A stretch of 64,000 bases of DNA from Bradyrhizobium sp. in8p8 (GCF_000426845.1 NZ_AUGD01000003.1:124001-188000); one strand, 5' to 3'; counted from the stretch's first letter, positions 45,720-57,008 are shown. Made by a program: numbers and translations. Notes: a model not told the origin generated them from the sequence alone.

Positions 45720-46115
45720 TTACCAATAGATGCCGTGACGATGCAGTTCGCTGATGATGCGGCGCTCGGTCCAGCTGCGCTTGTGTTTCGGCTTGTGCGC
45801 TCTTGCCGCACTCTTGGTAGCGGGCTTGGTCGTCGCGACCGGCACGGAGGCCGGCGCGGCTGTGGTCGCCGCCGGTGCGGCCGCAGCGGGCGGCGCGGAG
45901 AGCGACACTGCCGGTGGACGATCGGAATATTTCGAAGCCTCGGTGGCCGGCGCGGCTTCGCTGACCCGCGTCGTCGCACTGGCCGTTGACGAGGTCGTGG
46001 TCTGCGGTGCGGAGCTCTGTTCGCCCGCAGCGGCCAAGGACAGACCGCGGGAGCCGCCTGCCTGGGCAGACGCAGAAGCCAGCAGCATGGCGGCAACCAG
46101 AATGATCTTGCGCAT
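45720..46115 (-). CDS. Hypothetical exported protein, alanine/threonine/serine-rich
   Basis: A 131-aa protein. The signal peptide is residues 1-19 (LLASASAQAGG). A low-complexity Ala/Ser/Thr/Pro region runs to about 105, then a basic stretch (AHKPKHKRSWTERR) and a compact end RIISELHRHGIYW. The end is the only part likely to be conserved and could bind an anionic polymer or peptidoglycan. No family is recognised. A CRP-like palindrome sits 56-71 bases upstream of the start. Confidence 0.75.
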   Translation of the reverse strand: MRKIILVAAMLLASASAQAGGSRGLSLAAAGEQSSAPQTTTSSTASATTRVSEAAPATEASKYSDRPPAVSLSAPPAAAAPAATTAAPASVPVATTKPATKSAARAHKPKHKRSWTERRIISELHRHGIYW

Positions 46116-46170
46116 GTGAAGTCTCCCCGTGTTTCGTGACGGGATGTTAGGGGAGTCATGTCCGAGGTTA

Positions 46171-46186
46171 TGTGATCGCGATCACC
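46171..46186. promoter_or_regulatory. CRP-like binding site 3
   Basis: TGTGATCGCGATCACC contains the perfect palindrome GTGATCGCGATCAC and matches TGTGA-N6-TCAC. It lies about 63 bases upstream of the minus-strand gene ending at 45720. Confidence 0.5.
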
Positions 46187-46344
46187 CAGCCAAACGGGCC
46201 TTCATGCAGGCTGATGCGCTCAGCATTGGCCGCGCCGCTGAGCAGATGACCTGGAAGCCGCGCAACACCGCTCGGCGCGAGGTTGTCACCCATGTCTCAG
46301 GTGCGATCTGTTGCCTATGTGTTCGGGCAGGACAATCGGGGCGC

Positions 46345-46420
46345 TGGTGCCGCAAGAGGGATTCGAACCCCCGACCCCGTCATTACGAATGACGTGCTCT
46401 ACCGACTGAGCTATTGCGGC
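46345..46420 (-). tRNA. tRNA-Thr (anticodon CGT)
   Basis: A 76-nt cloverleaf on the minus strand. The acceptor stem is GCCGCAA/TTGCGGC. The D arm contains GCTCAGTCGGTAGAGC. The anticodon loop TTCGTAA gives CGT, which reads ACG. The T arm has GGGGGTTCGAATCCCTC, and CCA is encoded. Confidence 0.96.
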
Positions 46421-46519
46421 GACCCCTGCCGGGCCCAGGCAATGCCGGTCCCGATACGCGCGCTCCTGATATCGGGCATGGCCTGAATTGGCAAGGACAA
46501 GCGGGAGGCGAAATGCGGC

Positions 46520-48283
46520 TCACGCGCCCCAGCGCGACCAGAATCCACGCCAGCCGCCCGCTTGGGCCTTCGGCGTGCCGATTTGTTCCGTAAATTCATC
46601 GGTCGGGGCGTCGTCGTCGATTCCGGGGTCATCCGGCGCACGGACGATCGGAATGACGGCCTGGATCGGCGCCGCTGCCGGCTTCCCGAGGTCGGCCCGG
46701 GTTCGGAAGACCGGTGTTGGCGCTGGCGGCGACGATTCGGCGGGCGCCGGAGCGGGATCGGCCGGCTCGGCGGGCGCGGTCGCCGGCTCCTCCTTCGCAG
46801 GTTCCTTGGCAACCTCTTGGGCCTGAGGGGGCGAATTGTCCTGAGCGGCTGGAGCCGCCACTGGGGCCACCGACGCCGCCGGTTCCACCGGGGCTTCGCT
46901 GGGAGCCGCGGTCACCCGCTTTGGCGGCGGGGCAGCCAGCATGGCTTCCTCGAAAGCCGAGGACTCGATCGTGGTCCCCCTGTCCGAGGGCAAGCTCGCG
47001 ACCGGCGTCTGCCATTGGAACGCATCGAGGCGGCCGGTGACCGGGGAGACCGGGCGCCAGCGCTCACTGACATAGCCGTCTGCCGTCCAGGCCGGATCGA
47101 GCCGGGCGCGCACCGCGCGCAGGGTCCAGGCGCGGGCGCGGCCGCCGTCGCCATGCTCGGTGCGCTCGAGCTCGGCCATCAGCAGCGCAACGCGCTGGGT
47201 GGGATCGCTGAGATAAGGTGCGAGCGCCTCACGCGCGCGTGCGAACTCCGAGGCGTCGATCGCAGCGCGTGCGATCGCGAGCTGGCCTTCGATATGGCCG
47301 GGCCTGTCGGCGGGCGTCTTGGCGGCGAGCGTCTCCACCCGCTGCAAGCGGTGCCAAGCGGTATCGCCGAGCTTCACATGGGCATAGGCGTCCGCGAGAT
47401 CGGGATGCGGATTGGCGAGCCAGGCGGCTTCGATCCGCTTCATGGCACGGCGCACCTGATGCGCCTCGCTCTCGAATTTTGCCGCGAGCACGGCCGCCGG
47501 CACCAGGGTCGGCGCGAGCTTGACCGCCTCCATCGCGCTCTCGCGCGCGACGTCCCGGTCCATCGTCTCCAGCTCCAGCGCGCGTGCGGTGAGCAGCACG
47601 CCGCGCTGTCGGCGGTAGGTCTGCTTGTCGATCAGGCCTGCGGACAGATTCGAATCGAGGATCGCGAGTGCGCCGGCCCAGTCGCCGCGCGCGCAGCGGA
47701 AGCCGAGCACCGCATGCGAAGCCCAGGTCGAAGACGGCGACAGCTTGATTGCTTCTTCCGCGATCATCACCGCCCCGACGGCGTCATCCGCGCGCTGCGC
47801 CTCGATGAACAGGCCGCGCAGGCCCAGCAGCCGCGTGTCCTCGCGTTCGGCCATGACTCGGAAAACGCGCTGCGCCTCCTCGCGATTGCCTTCGAGCTGC
47901 GCCGACTGCGCGTGCAGCAGCAGGGCAAGCGGATCGTTCGGCGCGTGCCGCCGCGCCGCCTCGGTGTGACGGCGGGCGAGCGCAGGATCGCCCTGGCCGA
48001 CCGCGAGCAGGCCGTGGGTGATGGCATGGCGGCCGCGGGCCTGGCGCTTGTCCTGGCGGCGGCGGCGCAAACGCCCCGGCGTGCGCCAGATCATCGTGAG
48101 AATGCTCCAGACCAGCACGACGGCCGCGGCAAAAAGCCCGAGCAGGAACACGAACCTGGGAAGTGTCGTCGAGATGCGGAAACCACCCGCGGTCAGGACG
48201 AGATCGCCGGGCTGGTCGGCAACCCAGGCCGCGCCGGCCGCTGCCAGCGCGATCAGGACGAGAAAGAGGACGATGCGAAGCAT
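46520..48283 (-). CDS. hemY: HemY-type heme biosynthesis-associated membrane protein
   Basis: A 587-aa protein (the HemY_N family, distinct from protoporphyrinogen oxidase HemY of Bacillus). Two N-terminal TM helices (about 3-25 and 42-64) precede TPR-like helical repeats (residues 90-420: HTEAARRHAPNDPLALLL, GLRGLFIEAQRADDAVGA). The last 150 residues are a Pro/Ala-rich cytoplasmic tail. It is a scaffold thought to organise late heme synthesis at the membrane. It is the third gene of hemD-mic60-hemY, 36 bases after the mitofilin gene. The C-terminal tail is longer than in E. coli HemY (about 400 aa). Confidence 0.93.
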   Translation of the reverse strand: MLRIVLFLVLIALAAAGAAWVADQPGDLVLTAGGFRISTTLPRFVFLLGLFAAAVVLVWSILTMIWRTPGRLRRRRQDKRQARGRHAITHGLLAVGQGDPALARRHTEAARRHAPNDPLALLLHAQSAQLEGNREEAQRVFRVMAEREDTRLLGLRGLFIEAQRADDAVGAVMIAEEAIKLSPSSTWASHAVLGFRCARGDWAGALAILDSNLSAGLIDKQTYRRQRGVLLTARALELETMDRDVARESAMEAVKLAPTLVPAAVLAAKFESEAHQVRRAMKRIEAAWLANPHPDLADAYAHVKLGDTAWHRLQRVETLAAKTPADRPGHIEGQLAIARAAIDASEFARAREALAPYLSDPTQRVALLMAELERTEHGDGGRARAWTLRAVRARLDPAWTADGYVSERWRPVSPVTGRLDAFQWQTPVASLPSDRGTTIESSAFEEAMLAAPPPKRVTAAPSEAPVEPAASVAPVAAPAAQDNSPPQAQEVAKEPAKEEPATAPAEPADPAPAPAESSPPAPTPVFRTRADLGKPAAAPIQAVIPIVRAPDDPGIDDDAPTDEFTEQIGTPKAQAGGWRGFWSRWGA

Positions 48284-48319
48284 GACGATCCCTATACGCG
48301 CCGATTGTTGCGCGAACCT

Positions 48320-49582
48320 TTACTGAAGAGGCTTGACGAGATCCGCCATGGCACCGTCGGCGAATTTGCGGGACGCAGCGAGCGCAGCGTCGCGGGCATC
48401 GGCCTTGTCGAGCCACGCCTGCGCTGGCGCACGATCCGCCTCCGGCAGAGTCTTCAGCTCGCGCCGCGCTTCCGCGAAATCGTTGCGGAGCGCAGCCGCC
48501 GTCACGCGCGCAACGATGGCGCCGCGATCGTTGCCGACGGCGTCGGTGCGCTCGATGCGGACGAGTTTTGACGCGCCGGCCTGCAGACGCTCGACGATGC
48601 CGGCGTTGCTGGCCGGAGCTTCCGCCGGCGGCGACAGCTTCGGCACGATATTGAGGAGCTCCCGGCTCAGCGCCGCCGACGTCGGGATGCCGGAAGACGC
48701 AAATGCCTCAAGCGGCTTCAGCATGTCGGGCTTGGCCGCCAGCGACCGTGCCGCGGCCAACTGCGACTGATAGGGATCGCCGTGGCGAACGGCAACGTCG
48801 AGCAGGGACGCCGCCACCACGTGGCGGAGCGGCTTGTCGTCCATCGCCTTGACCTCGGCGATCCTCTCGCTCTGCTGCGCAAGTTCGGCGCGCTCGGTCT
48901 TGCTGGCGCGCTCGAGCTGAGCGATGCGGTCGTTGAGCGCGGCAAGATCAGGCGCTGCAGCAGGCGACGCTGTCCTCGCCTCGCTCAGGGCGCTCGCGGT
49001 CTTTTCCGACTGCGCACGAAGATTGCCAATGTCGCTGCGCAAGCTGCTTGCGGATTTCTCCAGCGCGTCGATTCGCGCTGCCATGGCCGGATCGCCTCCG
49101 GGCTTGCCGGCCTTGACCTCAACCGCAGCAACACGCGCGCTCAGCGCATCGATCGTCGCACTGCTCACCTGCGGCGCGGCCGAAGGTGCCTGCACTGCGG
49201 GCCAGCCCAGCATCCAGCCAACCGCGATCACGACCGCCGCTGCGGCAGCTCCGGAGAACGGCGCAATGACCCAGGGCGAAATCGGTGGCGGCGCGGCAGC
49301 AGGCGCGACGGCCGCTTCCGCCTCATCGCGCTTCGGCTCTGTGTCAACGTGCTCGGGCTCGGGCTCGGCCTGCACGGGCTCACTCTCCTCGAATTTGGCC
49401 TGCCCGGATTGTGCCGGTTCGCTCGCGGCGTGTTCCGGTGTGGGCTGAGCCTCAGGCTCGCCCGCAACCTGCTGCGGCTGGGTCGAGACTTCCGTCGCCT
49501 GGAGGTCGATGGTGGGCGGGGCGCGCTTGGCACGACCCGTGTCGGGCGCCAGTCCAGCGTCTTCAGGCTTGTCGTCGGCCAT
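48320..49582 (-). CDS. Mic60/mitofilin homolog of the heme operon
   Basis: A 420-aa protein. Residues 1-100 are acidic and Pro/Glu-rich. One TM helix lies at about 103-125 (WVIAPFSGAAAAAVVIAVGW). A coiled coil follows at about 140-240 (LNDRIAQLERASKTERAELAQ). The C-terminal mitofilin domain is at about 245-420, with LRHVVAASLLDVAVRHGDPY and LSRELLNIVPKL. The alphaproteobacterial relatives are the bacterial counterparts of mitochondrial Mic60 and shape inner-membrane invaginations. Position between hemD and hemY matches the location known from other alphaproteobacteria, which strengthens the call. Confidence 0.88.
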   Translation of the reverse strand: MADDKPEDAGLAPDTGRAKRAPPTIDLQATEVSTQPQQVAGEPEAQPTPEHAASEPAQSGQAKFEESEPVQAEPEPEHVDTEPKRDEAEAAVAPAAAPPPISPWVIAPFSGAAAAAVVIAVGWMLGWPAVQAPSAAPQVSSATIDALSARVAAVEVKAGKPGGDPAMAARIDALEKSASSLRSDIGNLRAQSEKTASALSEARTASPAAAPDLAALNDRIAQLERASKTERAELAQQSERIAEVKAMDDKPLRHVVAASLLDVAVRHGDPYQSQLAAARSLAAKPDMLKPLEAFASSGIPTSAALSRELLNIVPKLSPPAEAPASNAGIVERLQAGASKLVRIERTDAVGNDRGAIVARVTAAALRNDFAEARRELKTLPEADRAPAQAWLDKADARDAALAASRKFADGAMADLVKPLQ

Positions 49583-49659
49583 CGTGACGGTTCCTCACAC
49601 TTCCATACGTTGCATAGGCCCTTGAGCGGACCAGACTGCGTCGGATTCGGCCCGACCTC

Positions 49660-50406
49660 TTACGCCAAACGGGTGCGCAACGCACGCTCCAAGGTGTCGA
49701 ACAAGGCACTTTCGTCCGGCGTCGCCGCCACCAGAACCTGTGATGCGCCGGCGTCGCGCAGCACGCTCGCAACGGTCTCGGACAGGCAGCAATGGGGGAT
49801 CGCCAGCGCCGAGATCTCGACGCCTTCCTCCCTCGCCGCATCCAGGAACGCGCGCGCGCTGCGCCGGGAGTAGTGCAGCACCGCCTCGACGCCATGCGTC
49901 GCAAAGCCGTCGCAGACCTCGCGCGGAAGATGCTTGACAGGGGCCATGCGGTAGGTCGTCTGCGTCACCACGCGGAACCCCTCCGCACCGAGCTCGCCGC
50001 CGAGGTCGCGCGACAGATCAGCGCCGGCGAGATACAGCAGCGTGCTCTTTTTCTTCAGCACCTTCTCGCGCGCGCTCTGCATCACCTTGTCGCGCAAGGA
50101 AGCGGCATCGCCATCGGCGACGATCACCTCGGCGAAACCGGCCTCGCGCGCCACCGCAGCTGTATGCTCGCCAACCGCAAACAACGGCAGCTGCAGGAGG
50201 CCGAGCTCCGGCAATTGCGGCGCAACGGCGCGGATCGCATTGGCGGACGTGACGAGAACGGCACCGTAGGGAGCCTCACGCGCGTCGTGGAAGGCGACGG
50301 GCTCGAACTTGAGCACCGGCGCAAGCAGCACCGCGTGCCCTCGCGCGCGCAGACTTTCCGCCGTCGCCTCATTGTCGGGATGTGGCCGTGTGACAAGAAT
50401 GGACAT
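49660..50406 (-). CDS. hemD: Uroporphyrinogen-III synthase
   Basis: A 248-aa enzyme that cyclises hydroxymethylbilane to uroporphyrinogen III in heme synthesis. The N-terminus ILVTRPHPDNEATAESL is the usual family start. AVLVTSANAIRAV, LFAVGEHTAAVARE and the second-domain strand AVLHYSRRSARAFLDA are characteristic. Sequence conservation in this family is low, but the neighbours support the call. ATG 50406 is preferred; the frame is open to 50475 without a good ribosome site. It heads the hemD-mic60-hemY run, with 77 bases to mic60. hemC, often adjacent in alphaproteobacteria, is not in this gap. Confidence 0.9.
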   Translation of the reverse strand: MSILVTRPHPDNEATAESLRARGHAVLLAPVLKFEPVAFHDAREAPYGAVLVTSANAIRAVAPQLPELGLLQLPLFAVGEHTAAVAREAGFAEVIVADGDAASLRDKVMQSAREKVLKKKSTLLYLAGADLSRDLGGELGAEGFRVVTQTTYRMAPVKHLPREVCDGFATHGVEAVLHYSRRSARAFLDAAREEGVEISALAIPHCCLSETVASVLRDAGASQVLVAATPDESALFDTLERALRTRLA

Positions 50407-50540
50407 CGCTGGTGTTCCCGAACCACGTGGCGGTGACGCATTGATCAGAAACGGCCGCGCGTGACGATTGCGCAATCCGGCCCCGGAATGCTACCGGACG
50501 TACCAGAACTCTGCTTTACGGATGAGCGCAAGGGCGCAAA

Positions 50541-51632
50541 TTGGATAACAATTCGCCAATGCTGGTGCTGGGGATCGAAACCACCTGCGACGAGACCGCC
50601 GCGGCCGTGATCGAGCGCGCGGGCGATGGCAGCGGCAAGATCCTGTCCAACATCGTGCGGTCGCAGATCGAGGAACATGCCCGCTTCGGCGGCGTGGTGC
50701 CGGAGATCGCGGCGCGCGCGCATGTCGATCTGCTCGACGGCATCATCGAGCGCGCCATGCGCGAGGCCGGCATCGGATTCGCCCGGCTCAATGGCGTCGC
50801 GGCCGCCGCGGGCCCGGGCCTGATCGGCGGCGTCATCGTCGGGCTCACCACCGCGAAGGCGATCGCGATGGTGCACGATACACCATTGGTCGCGGTGAAC
50901 CATCTCGAAGCGCACGCGCTGACGCCGCGCCTCACTGACCGCATCGAATTTCCCTATTGTCTGTTTCTCGCCTCCGGCGGGCATACCCAGATCGTCGCAG
51001 TTGCCGGCGTCGGCCAATATGTGCGGCTCGGCACCACGGTCGACGACGCGATCGGCGAGGCTTTCGACAAGGTCGCCAAGATGCTGGGCCTGCCATATCC
51101 CGGCGGCCCGCAGGTCGAACGGGCCGCCGCAGGCGGCGACGCCGCGCGCTTTGCATTTCCGCGACCGATGCAGGGACGCCCCGATGCCAATTTCTCGCTT
51201 TCGGGATTGAAGACGGCGGTCCGCACCGAAGCGAGCCGGCTGGCAGAGATCACATCGCAGGACATCAGCGATCTCTGCGCGAGCTTCCAGGCCGCCGTGC
51301 TCGACTCGACCGCCGACCGGCTGAGCGTCGGCCTCAGGATTTTCCGCGAGAAGTTCGGTGCCCCGCGTGCGCTTGTCGCCGCCGGCGGCGTCGCCGCCAA
51401 TCAGGCGATTCGCGGCGCACTCCATGACGTCGCGCAGCAGGCTCAGACGCAACTGATCATTCCGCCGCCCGCGCTCTGCACCGACAACGGTGCGATGATC
51501 GCCTGGGCCGGCGCCGAACGCCTCGCGCTCGGCTTGTCCGACACGATGGACGCGCAACCGCGCGCACGGTGGTTGCTCGACGCCAACGCGACGGCTCCCG
51601 CAGGCTACGGCAACACGCGGGCGGGATACTAG
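50541..51632 (+). CDS. tsaD: tRNA N6-adenosine threonylcarbamoyltransferase TsaD
   Basis: A 363-aa protein (357 aa from ATG 50559) that transfers threonylcarbamoyl to A37 of tRNAs reading ANN codons, working with TsaB and TsaE. The actin-like ATPase signature begins [16 protein letters not shown]. The metal-binding histidines are in [10 protein letters not shown], followed by [13 protein letters not shown] and the late [16 protein letters not shown] five bases before TTG 50541 favours this longer start; ATG 50559 is the alternative. It is divergent from hemD across 134 bases and followed after two bases by gpsA. Confidence 0.95.
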   Translation: MDNNSPMLVLGIETTCDETAAAVIERAGDGSGKILSNIVRSQIEEHARFGGVVPEIAARAHVDLLDGIIERAMREAGIGFARLNGVAAAAGPGLIGGVIVGLTTAKAIAMVHDTPLVAVNHLEAHALTPRLTDRIEFPYCLFLASGGHTQIVAVAGVGQYVRLGTTVDDAIGEAFDKVAKMLGLPYPGGPQVERAAAGGDAARFAFPRPMQGRPDANFSLSGLKTAVRTEASRLAEITSQDISDLCASFQAAVLDSTADRLSVGLRIFREKFGAPRALVAAGGVAANQAIRGALHDVAQQAQTQLIIPPPALCTDNGAMIAWAGAERLALGLSDTMDAQPRARWLLDANATAPAGYGNTRAGY

Positions 51633-51634
51633 CG

Positions 51635-52615
51635 ATGACGGCGCTGCAATCCGTCGGGGTCATCGGCGCGGGCGCGTGGGGTACGGCGCTTGCGACGGTC
51701 GCGGCGCGAGCCGGACGAAGCGTCATATTGTGGGCGCGCAACGCCGAGCATGCCACGCGGATCGCTTCAATGCGCGACAATCCGCGGCTGCCGGGCGTCC
51801 CGCTTGCGCCTGATATCGTGGTGACGAACGATCTGGCGCTCGCCGCACGTGCGGACATGCTGCTGATTGCAACACCGGCGCAGCATTTGCGCGGCGCCGT
51901 CAACATGCTGGCGTCGCATCTGGCAAAGCCGGTCCCGATCGTCGCCTGCGCCAAGGGTATCGAGCACGGCACCCACAAATTCATGACCGACGTGATCGCC
52001 GAGGCCGCGCCGCACGCGCAGCCGGCGATCCTGTCGGGCCCGAGCTTTGCCGACGACGTTGCGCGCGGACTGCCGACGGCAGTCACCCTGGCCGCAAGCG
52101 AGGAGAGGCTCTCGAGTGCACTGGTACAGGCGCTGGGCTCGCCGACATTCCGCCCCTACCACTCCACGGACATCCGGGGCGTCGAGATCGGCGGTGCGGC
52201 CAAGAACGTGCTGGCGATCGCGGTCGGCATCGCGGTCGGGCGCAAGCTCGGCGCCTCCGCCCAGGCCGCCCTAACGACCCGCGGCTTTGCCGAGCTGGCG
52301 CGTCTTGGCCGCGCGCTCGGCGCGCGCCGCGAGACGCTCTCCGGATTGTCCGGCCTCGGCGATCTGATCCTGACCTGCTCCAGCCCGCAGTCGCGCAACT
52401 TCGCGCTCGGACTCTCGCTCGGACGCGGGGAGCAGCCTCCGGCCGGCAAGCTGGCCGAAGGCGAGTTCACGGCGCCGGTGCTCATCGAACTCGCAGCTTC
52501 GCAACGCGTCGAGATGCCGGTATCGGAAGCGGTCGCATCGATCCTGAGCGGCAAAAGCACGATCGATGCCGCAATCTCGGCGCTGATGACGCGCCCCTTC
52601 AAGTCAGAGGAATGA
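51635..52615 (+). CDS. gpsA: Glycerol-3-phosphate dehydrogenase [NAD(P)+]
   Basis: A 326-aa enzyme that makes sn-glycerol 3-phosphate for phospholipids from dihydroxyacetone phosphate. The nucleotide motif [19 protein letters not shown] is near the N-terminus. The catalytic Lys and the family blocks [34 protein letters not shown] and [17 protein letters not shown] follow. Length is normal. The frame is open upstream into tsaD, but ATG 51635, two bases after the tsaD stop, is the natural start. Its stop overlaps the EVE gene (ATGA). Confidence 0.97.
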   Translation: MTALQSVGVIGAGAWGTALATVAARAGRSVILWARNAEHATRIASMRDNPRLPGVPLAPDIVVTNDLALAARADMLLIATPAQHLRGAVNMLASHLAKPVPIVACAKGIEHGTHKFMTDVIAEAAPHAQPAILSGPSFADDVARGLPTAVTLAASEERLSSALVQALGSPTFRPYHSTDIRGVEIGGAAKNVLAIAVGIAVGRKLGASAQAALTTRGFAELARLGRALGARRETLSGLSGLGDLILTCSSPQSRNFALGLSLGRGEQPPAGKLAEGEFTAPVLIELAASQRVEMPVSEAVASILSGKSTIDAAISALMTRPFKSEE

Positions 52616-53031
52616 GCATGGCGTACTGGCTGGTGAAATCCGAACCGTCGGTGTGGTCGTGGGACCAGCAGGTGGCGAAGGGCGCCAAGGGCGAGGCCTG
52701 GACCGGCGTACGCAATTACACCGCGCGCCAGAACCTCGTCGCCATGAAGAAGGGCGACAAGGCGTTCTATTATCATTCCAACGAGGGCAAGGAGATCGTC
52801 GGCATCGCCGAGATCATCAAGGAAGCCTATCCCGACCCGACCGACAAGACCGGCAAGTTCGTCTGCGTCGACATCAAGGCCGACAAGCCCTTGAAGACAC
52901 CGGTGACGATGGCGGCGATCAAGGCCGAGAAGAAGCTCGCGGACATGGCGCTGGTGAAGTATTCGCGCCTGTCGGTGCAGCCGGTGACGGCAGATGAGTG
53001 GAAGCTCGTCTGCAAGATGGGCGGGATGTAG
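52612..53031 (+). CDS. EVE domain-containing protein
   Basis: A 139-aa single-domain protein: [20 protein letters not shown] at the start, then [37 protein letters not shown] and [17 protein letters not shown]. The EVE fold is related to YTH and PUA and binds modified bases in RNA or DNA (for example m6A, 5-methylcytosine derivatives). The function here is unknown, but the site next to tsaD, a tRNA modification gene, is common in this group. It starts at ATG 52612, overlapping the gpsA stop by four bases; ATG 52618 is in frame. Confidence 0.92.
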   Translation: MSMAYWLVKSEPSVWSWDQQVAKGAKGEAWTGVRNYTARQNLVAMKKGDKAFYYHSNEGKEIVGIAEIIKEAYPDPTDKTGKFVCVDIKADKPLKTPVTMAAIKAEKKLADMALVKYSRLSVQPVTADEWKLVCKMGGM

Positions 53032-53057
53032 ATCACCCCGTGCGCAGTCCGGATGAG

Positions 53058-53102
53058 CGACTTGTCCTGCGTCGCTCGCACCGTGAAGACGGAAGCGACA
53101 TC
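53058..53102. repeat. Diverged intergenic repeat arm
   Basis: CGACTTGTCCTGCGTCGCTC and GAAGACGGAAGCGACATCC resemble the left flank of the element near 43478-43530 (CGACTTGTCCGCCTTAGCTC, then GAAGGCGGAAGCAAG). It lies after the EVE gene and before the convergent topoisomerase gene. Confidence 0.5.
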
Positions 53103-53159
53103 CAGGATCGCTTCCCGCAGATCGCTACGCTCATGCGGGCTGCGACACGCGAACGTCCG

Positions 53160-54326
53160 TCAGACCGCCGCAGTCGCCACCACCTGGGCCAGAAGCTGCT
53201 CGCGCCTTGCCTGGGAGCGCTGGCCCTTCATGGTCGCAGCGAAGCGCTCGAGGATGCCGTCCTCGAACGCGGTGACGATGGTGTCGTGCACGTAGCTCCT
53301 GCGGCAGATCGCCGGCGTGTTGGAAAGCTGGTCGGCCGCGGCACGGATCGCGTCCAGCACCTGCTTCTTGCGGCCGCGCTGGCTGGTGGCCGGCGTGATT
53401 CGCGACAGCGATTCCACGACGACGGCAGAGGCCATCAGCGTGCGGAAATCCTTCAGCGAGATCTTGATGCCGGCGATCTCGCGCAAGAACGCATTCACCT
53501 GCGTCGTGTTGACGGCGCGCACGATGCCGTAGGCGTCGCGATACTGGAACATGCGCTTGCCGGGAACGCCCTGCAGAATGCCGATGGCGCGCACCAGCTT
53601 GGCCGCATCGCACTCCTTGCGCACCGCCTTGCCGCCCTTGGCCTTGAAGGTCAGCACGAAGCAATCGTCTTCCAGTGTGACGTTGGACTTGAGCAGCGTG
53701 GTGGCGCCGCGGGTGCCATTGAGGCGGGCATAGGATTCATTGCCGGGACGGATCGCGGTGCGCGCGATCAGCTCGATCACGGCCGAGAGCGCGAATTCGC
53801 GCGTCGGCTCGTCACCAGACAGGAACGCCGAGACCTTGCGCCGGATTTTCGGCAGCGCGCCGACCAGCTTGGCTAGGCGATGCGCCTTGCGTTGCTCGCG
53901 GACCTTCTCCCAGTCGGCGTGATAGCGATATTGCAGCCGGCCCGCGGCATCGCGGCCGACGGCCTGCAGGTGCGAGTTGGGATCGGCCGAGTAGCGTACC
54001 TCGCGGTAGGCCGGCGGCACTGCCATGGAGTGCAGTCGGCGGATGGTGCGGGCATCGCGGATATGCGCGCCATTCGGACGCACGAAGGAGTAGCCCTTGC
54101 CGCGCTTGATACGGCGGATGGTCAGCTCGTTCTGGTCGCCGAGCCGCAGACCGAGCTCCTTGGCGAGCGCTTCGACCGTCACGGGGGCCGTGTCGAAGGT
54201 CTTTTTGGGGCTGGGGCGCCTGAAGCCAGTCGGTTTCGGCCATTGTCCCAGGGCTTTGGCGAGGGCGACTGCCGCAGGATCGGCTGAAGCGGGCCGCATC
54301 GTCCCGAGATTCTGCTGATCCATCAT
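53160..54326 (-). CDS. DNA topoisomerase IB
   Basis: A 388-aa eukaryotic/poxvirus-type topoisomerase that relaxes supercoils by a 3'-phosphotyrosine nick. N-terminal DNA-binding part: LTIRRIKRGKGYSFVRPNG and SMAVPPAYREVRYSADPNSH. The catalytic part contains the Arg in ARTAIRPGNESYA and the Tyr in CRRSYVHDTIV near residue 345, the usual position. The frame starts at ATG 54326 (the next Met is residue 2). Bacterial TopIB is found in many rhizobia. It is transcribed alone, convergent with the EVE gene and divergent from acs. Confidence 0.95.
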   Translation of the reverse strand: MMDQQNLGTMRPASADPAAVALAKALGQWPKPTGFRRPSPKKTFDTAPVTVEALAKELGLRLGDQNELTIRRIKRGKGYSFVRPNGAHIRDARTIRRLHSMAVPPAYREVRYSADPNSHLQAVGRDAAGRLQYRYHADWEKVREQRKAHRLAKLVGALPKIRRKVSAFLSGDEPTREFALSAVIELIARTAIRPGNESYARLNGTRGATTLLKSNVTLEDDCFVLTFKAKGGKAVRKECDAAKLVRAIGILQGVPGKRMFQYRDAYGIVRAVNTTQVNAFLREIAGIKISLKDFRTLMASAVVVESLSRITPATSQRGRKKQVLDAIRAAADQLSNTPAICRRSYVHDTIVTAFEDGILERFAATMKGQRSQARREQLLAQVVATAAV

Positions 54327-54724
54327 AGTGTTATGCCTTGACCCTGTCTGTTACCGTTCAATGCCGCTGTTCTGAGTTTTGTTCCTTGGGGCCTCGTTGG
54401 ACCCGGATTGGCCATTTAGGGTGTTCCGAACCCTATTGCGAGTCCCGAATCAGTGACAGACGGTTCCCAGATACCATCGACGTCGCATGGGCGCCCCGCA
54501 TTGGCCTGTTCTGAAGGTCGGGGTTAAGAGGCCGAAAGCCCGTCCTCGCCTGTTTCAGATTTGCGACAGCCGGCCCGCGCAGCTTGATCCTCCGCATGGC
54601 CGGCGACCCGCCGAAGGTCCAGCTTGTGCTCCTTGTCGGGTCCGGTTAGCCCGACGCATAATCAGTCAATGACCGGTCGGCCCGCCGTTCGCTGGCGTTC
54701 GGCCTGCCGCATGTGGAGGGAAGC
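54327..54724. other. 398-bp noncoding region between divergent topoisomerase IB and acs genes
   Basis: No supported coding sequence. It contains the upstream regions of both genes. I find no EcfG, CRP-like or Pho motif. GTTC repeats at 54369-54372 and 54381-54384 are spaced by 8 bases. The 3' end carries GGAGG for acs at 54716-54720. The length leaves room for a small RNA or complex acs control, but nothing specific is visible. Confidence 0.6.
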
Positions 54725-56671
<1,947 letters not shown>

Positions 56672-56690
56672 GCTCCAGGACATCGTCATT

Positions 56691-56717
56691 CCGGGTCGGT
56701 CCGCAGGACCGACCCGG
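56691..56717. terminator. Perfect 12-bp hairpin after acs (repeat-like)
   Basis: CCGGGTCGGTCC (56691-56702), loop GCA, GGACCGACCCGG (56706-56717), 20 bases after the acs stop. The 5' flank CGTCATT is shared with other intergenic palindromes of the window. No T-tract is present. Confidence 0.6.
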
Positions 56718-57008
56718 AAGTCTCGAGTTCCGGCCCATGCTGTCAGCCGCCCGGAACAACGCCCGTTCACAGCTCTCGCGCTCGCGTCAGTGCGCCCCGC
56801 ATCTTTCCCGTCGAGTGTTGTTTTCAGGTCATTTACTTTGTTTCGAACATTTCCTTTGTTCCCGCTGCTGGCTGGCTTTCGGCGGCCGCGCGTGGAAACT
56901 CTCCAGTTAATGGGCGCGGTTAAGAATGACTCACCGAGGGCTTGGCGCTGCAATTGCCGGGTTCTGCGTCATTCTGGACGATCCGTTTCAGGGCGAGGGG
57001 AAGCATCG
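56718..57008. other. Noncoding part of the 337-bp acs to L,D-transpeptidase gap
   Basis: No supported gene. A T-rich stretch near 56818-56862 (TTGTTTTCAGG, TTACTTTGTTTCG) could hold the promoter of the L,D-transpeptidase gene. An open frame from 56568 runs through the region into the transpeptidase but begins inside acs and is not a real extension. Confidence 0.55.

Noticed and set aside
46562..48571. A 669-codon open frame on the plus strand
   Set aside because: Antisense to hemY and the 3' end of the mitofilin gene; Arg-rich composition typical of a shadow frame.
54369..54384. GTTC-N8-GTTC as a LexA (SOS) box upstream of topoisomerase IB
   Set aside because: The alphaproteobacterial LexA box is GTTC-N7-GTTC; the spacing is one base too long.
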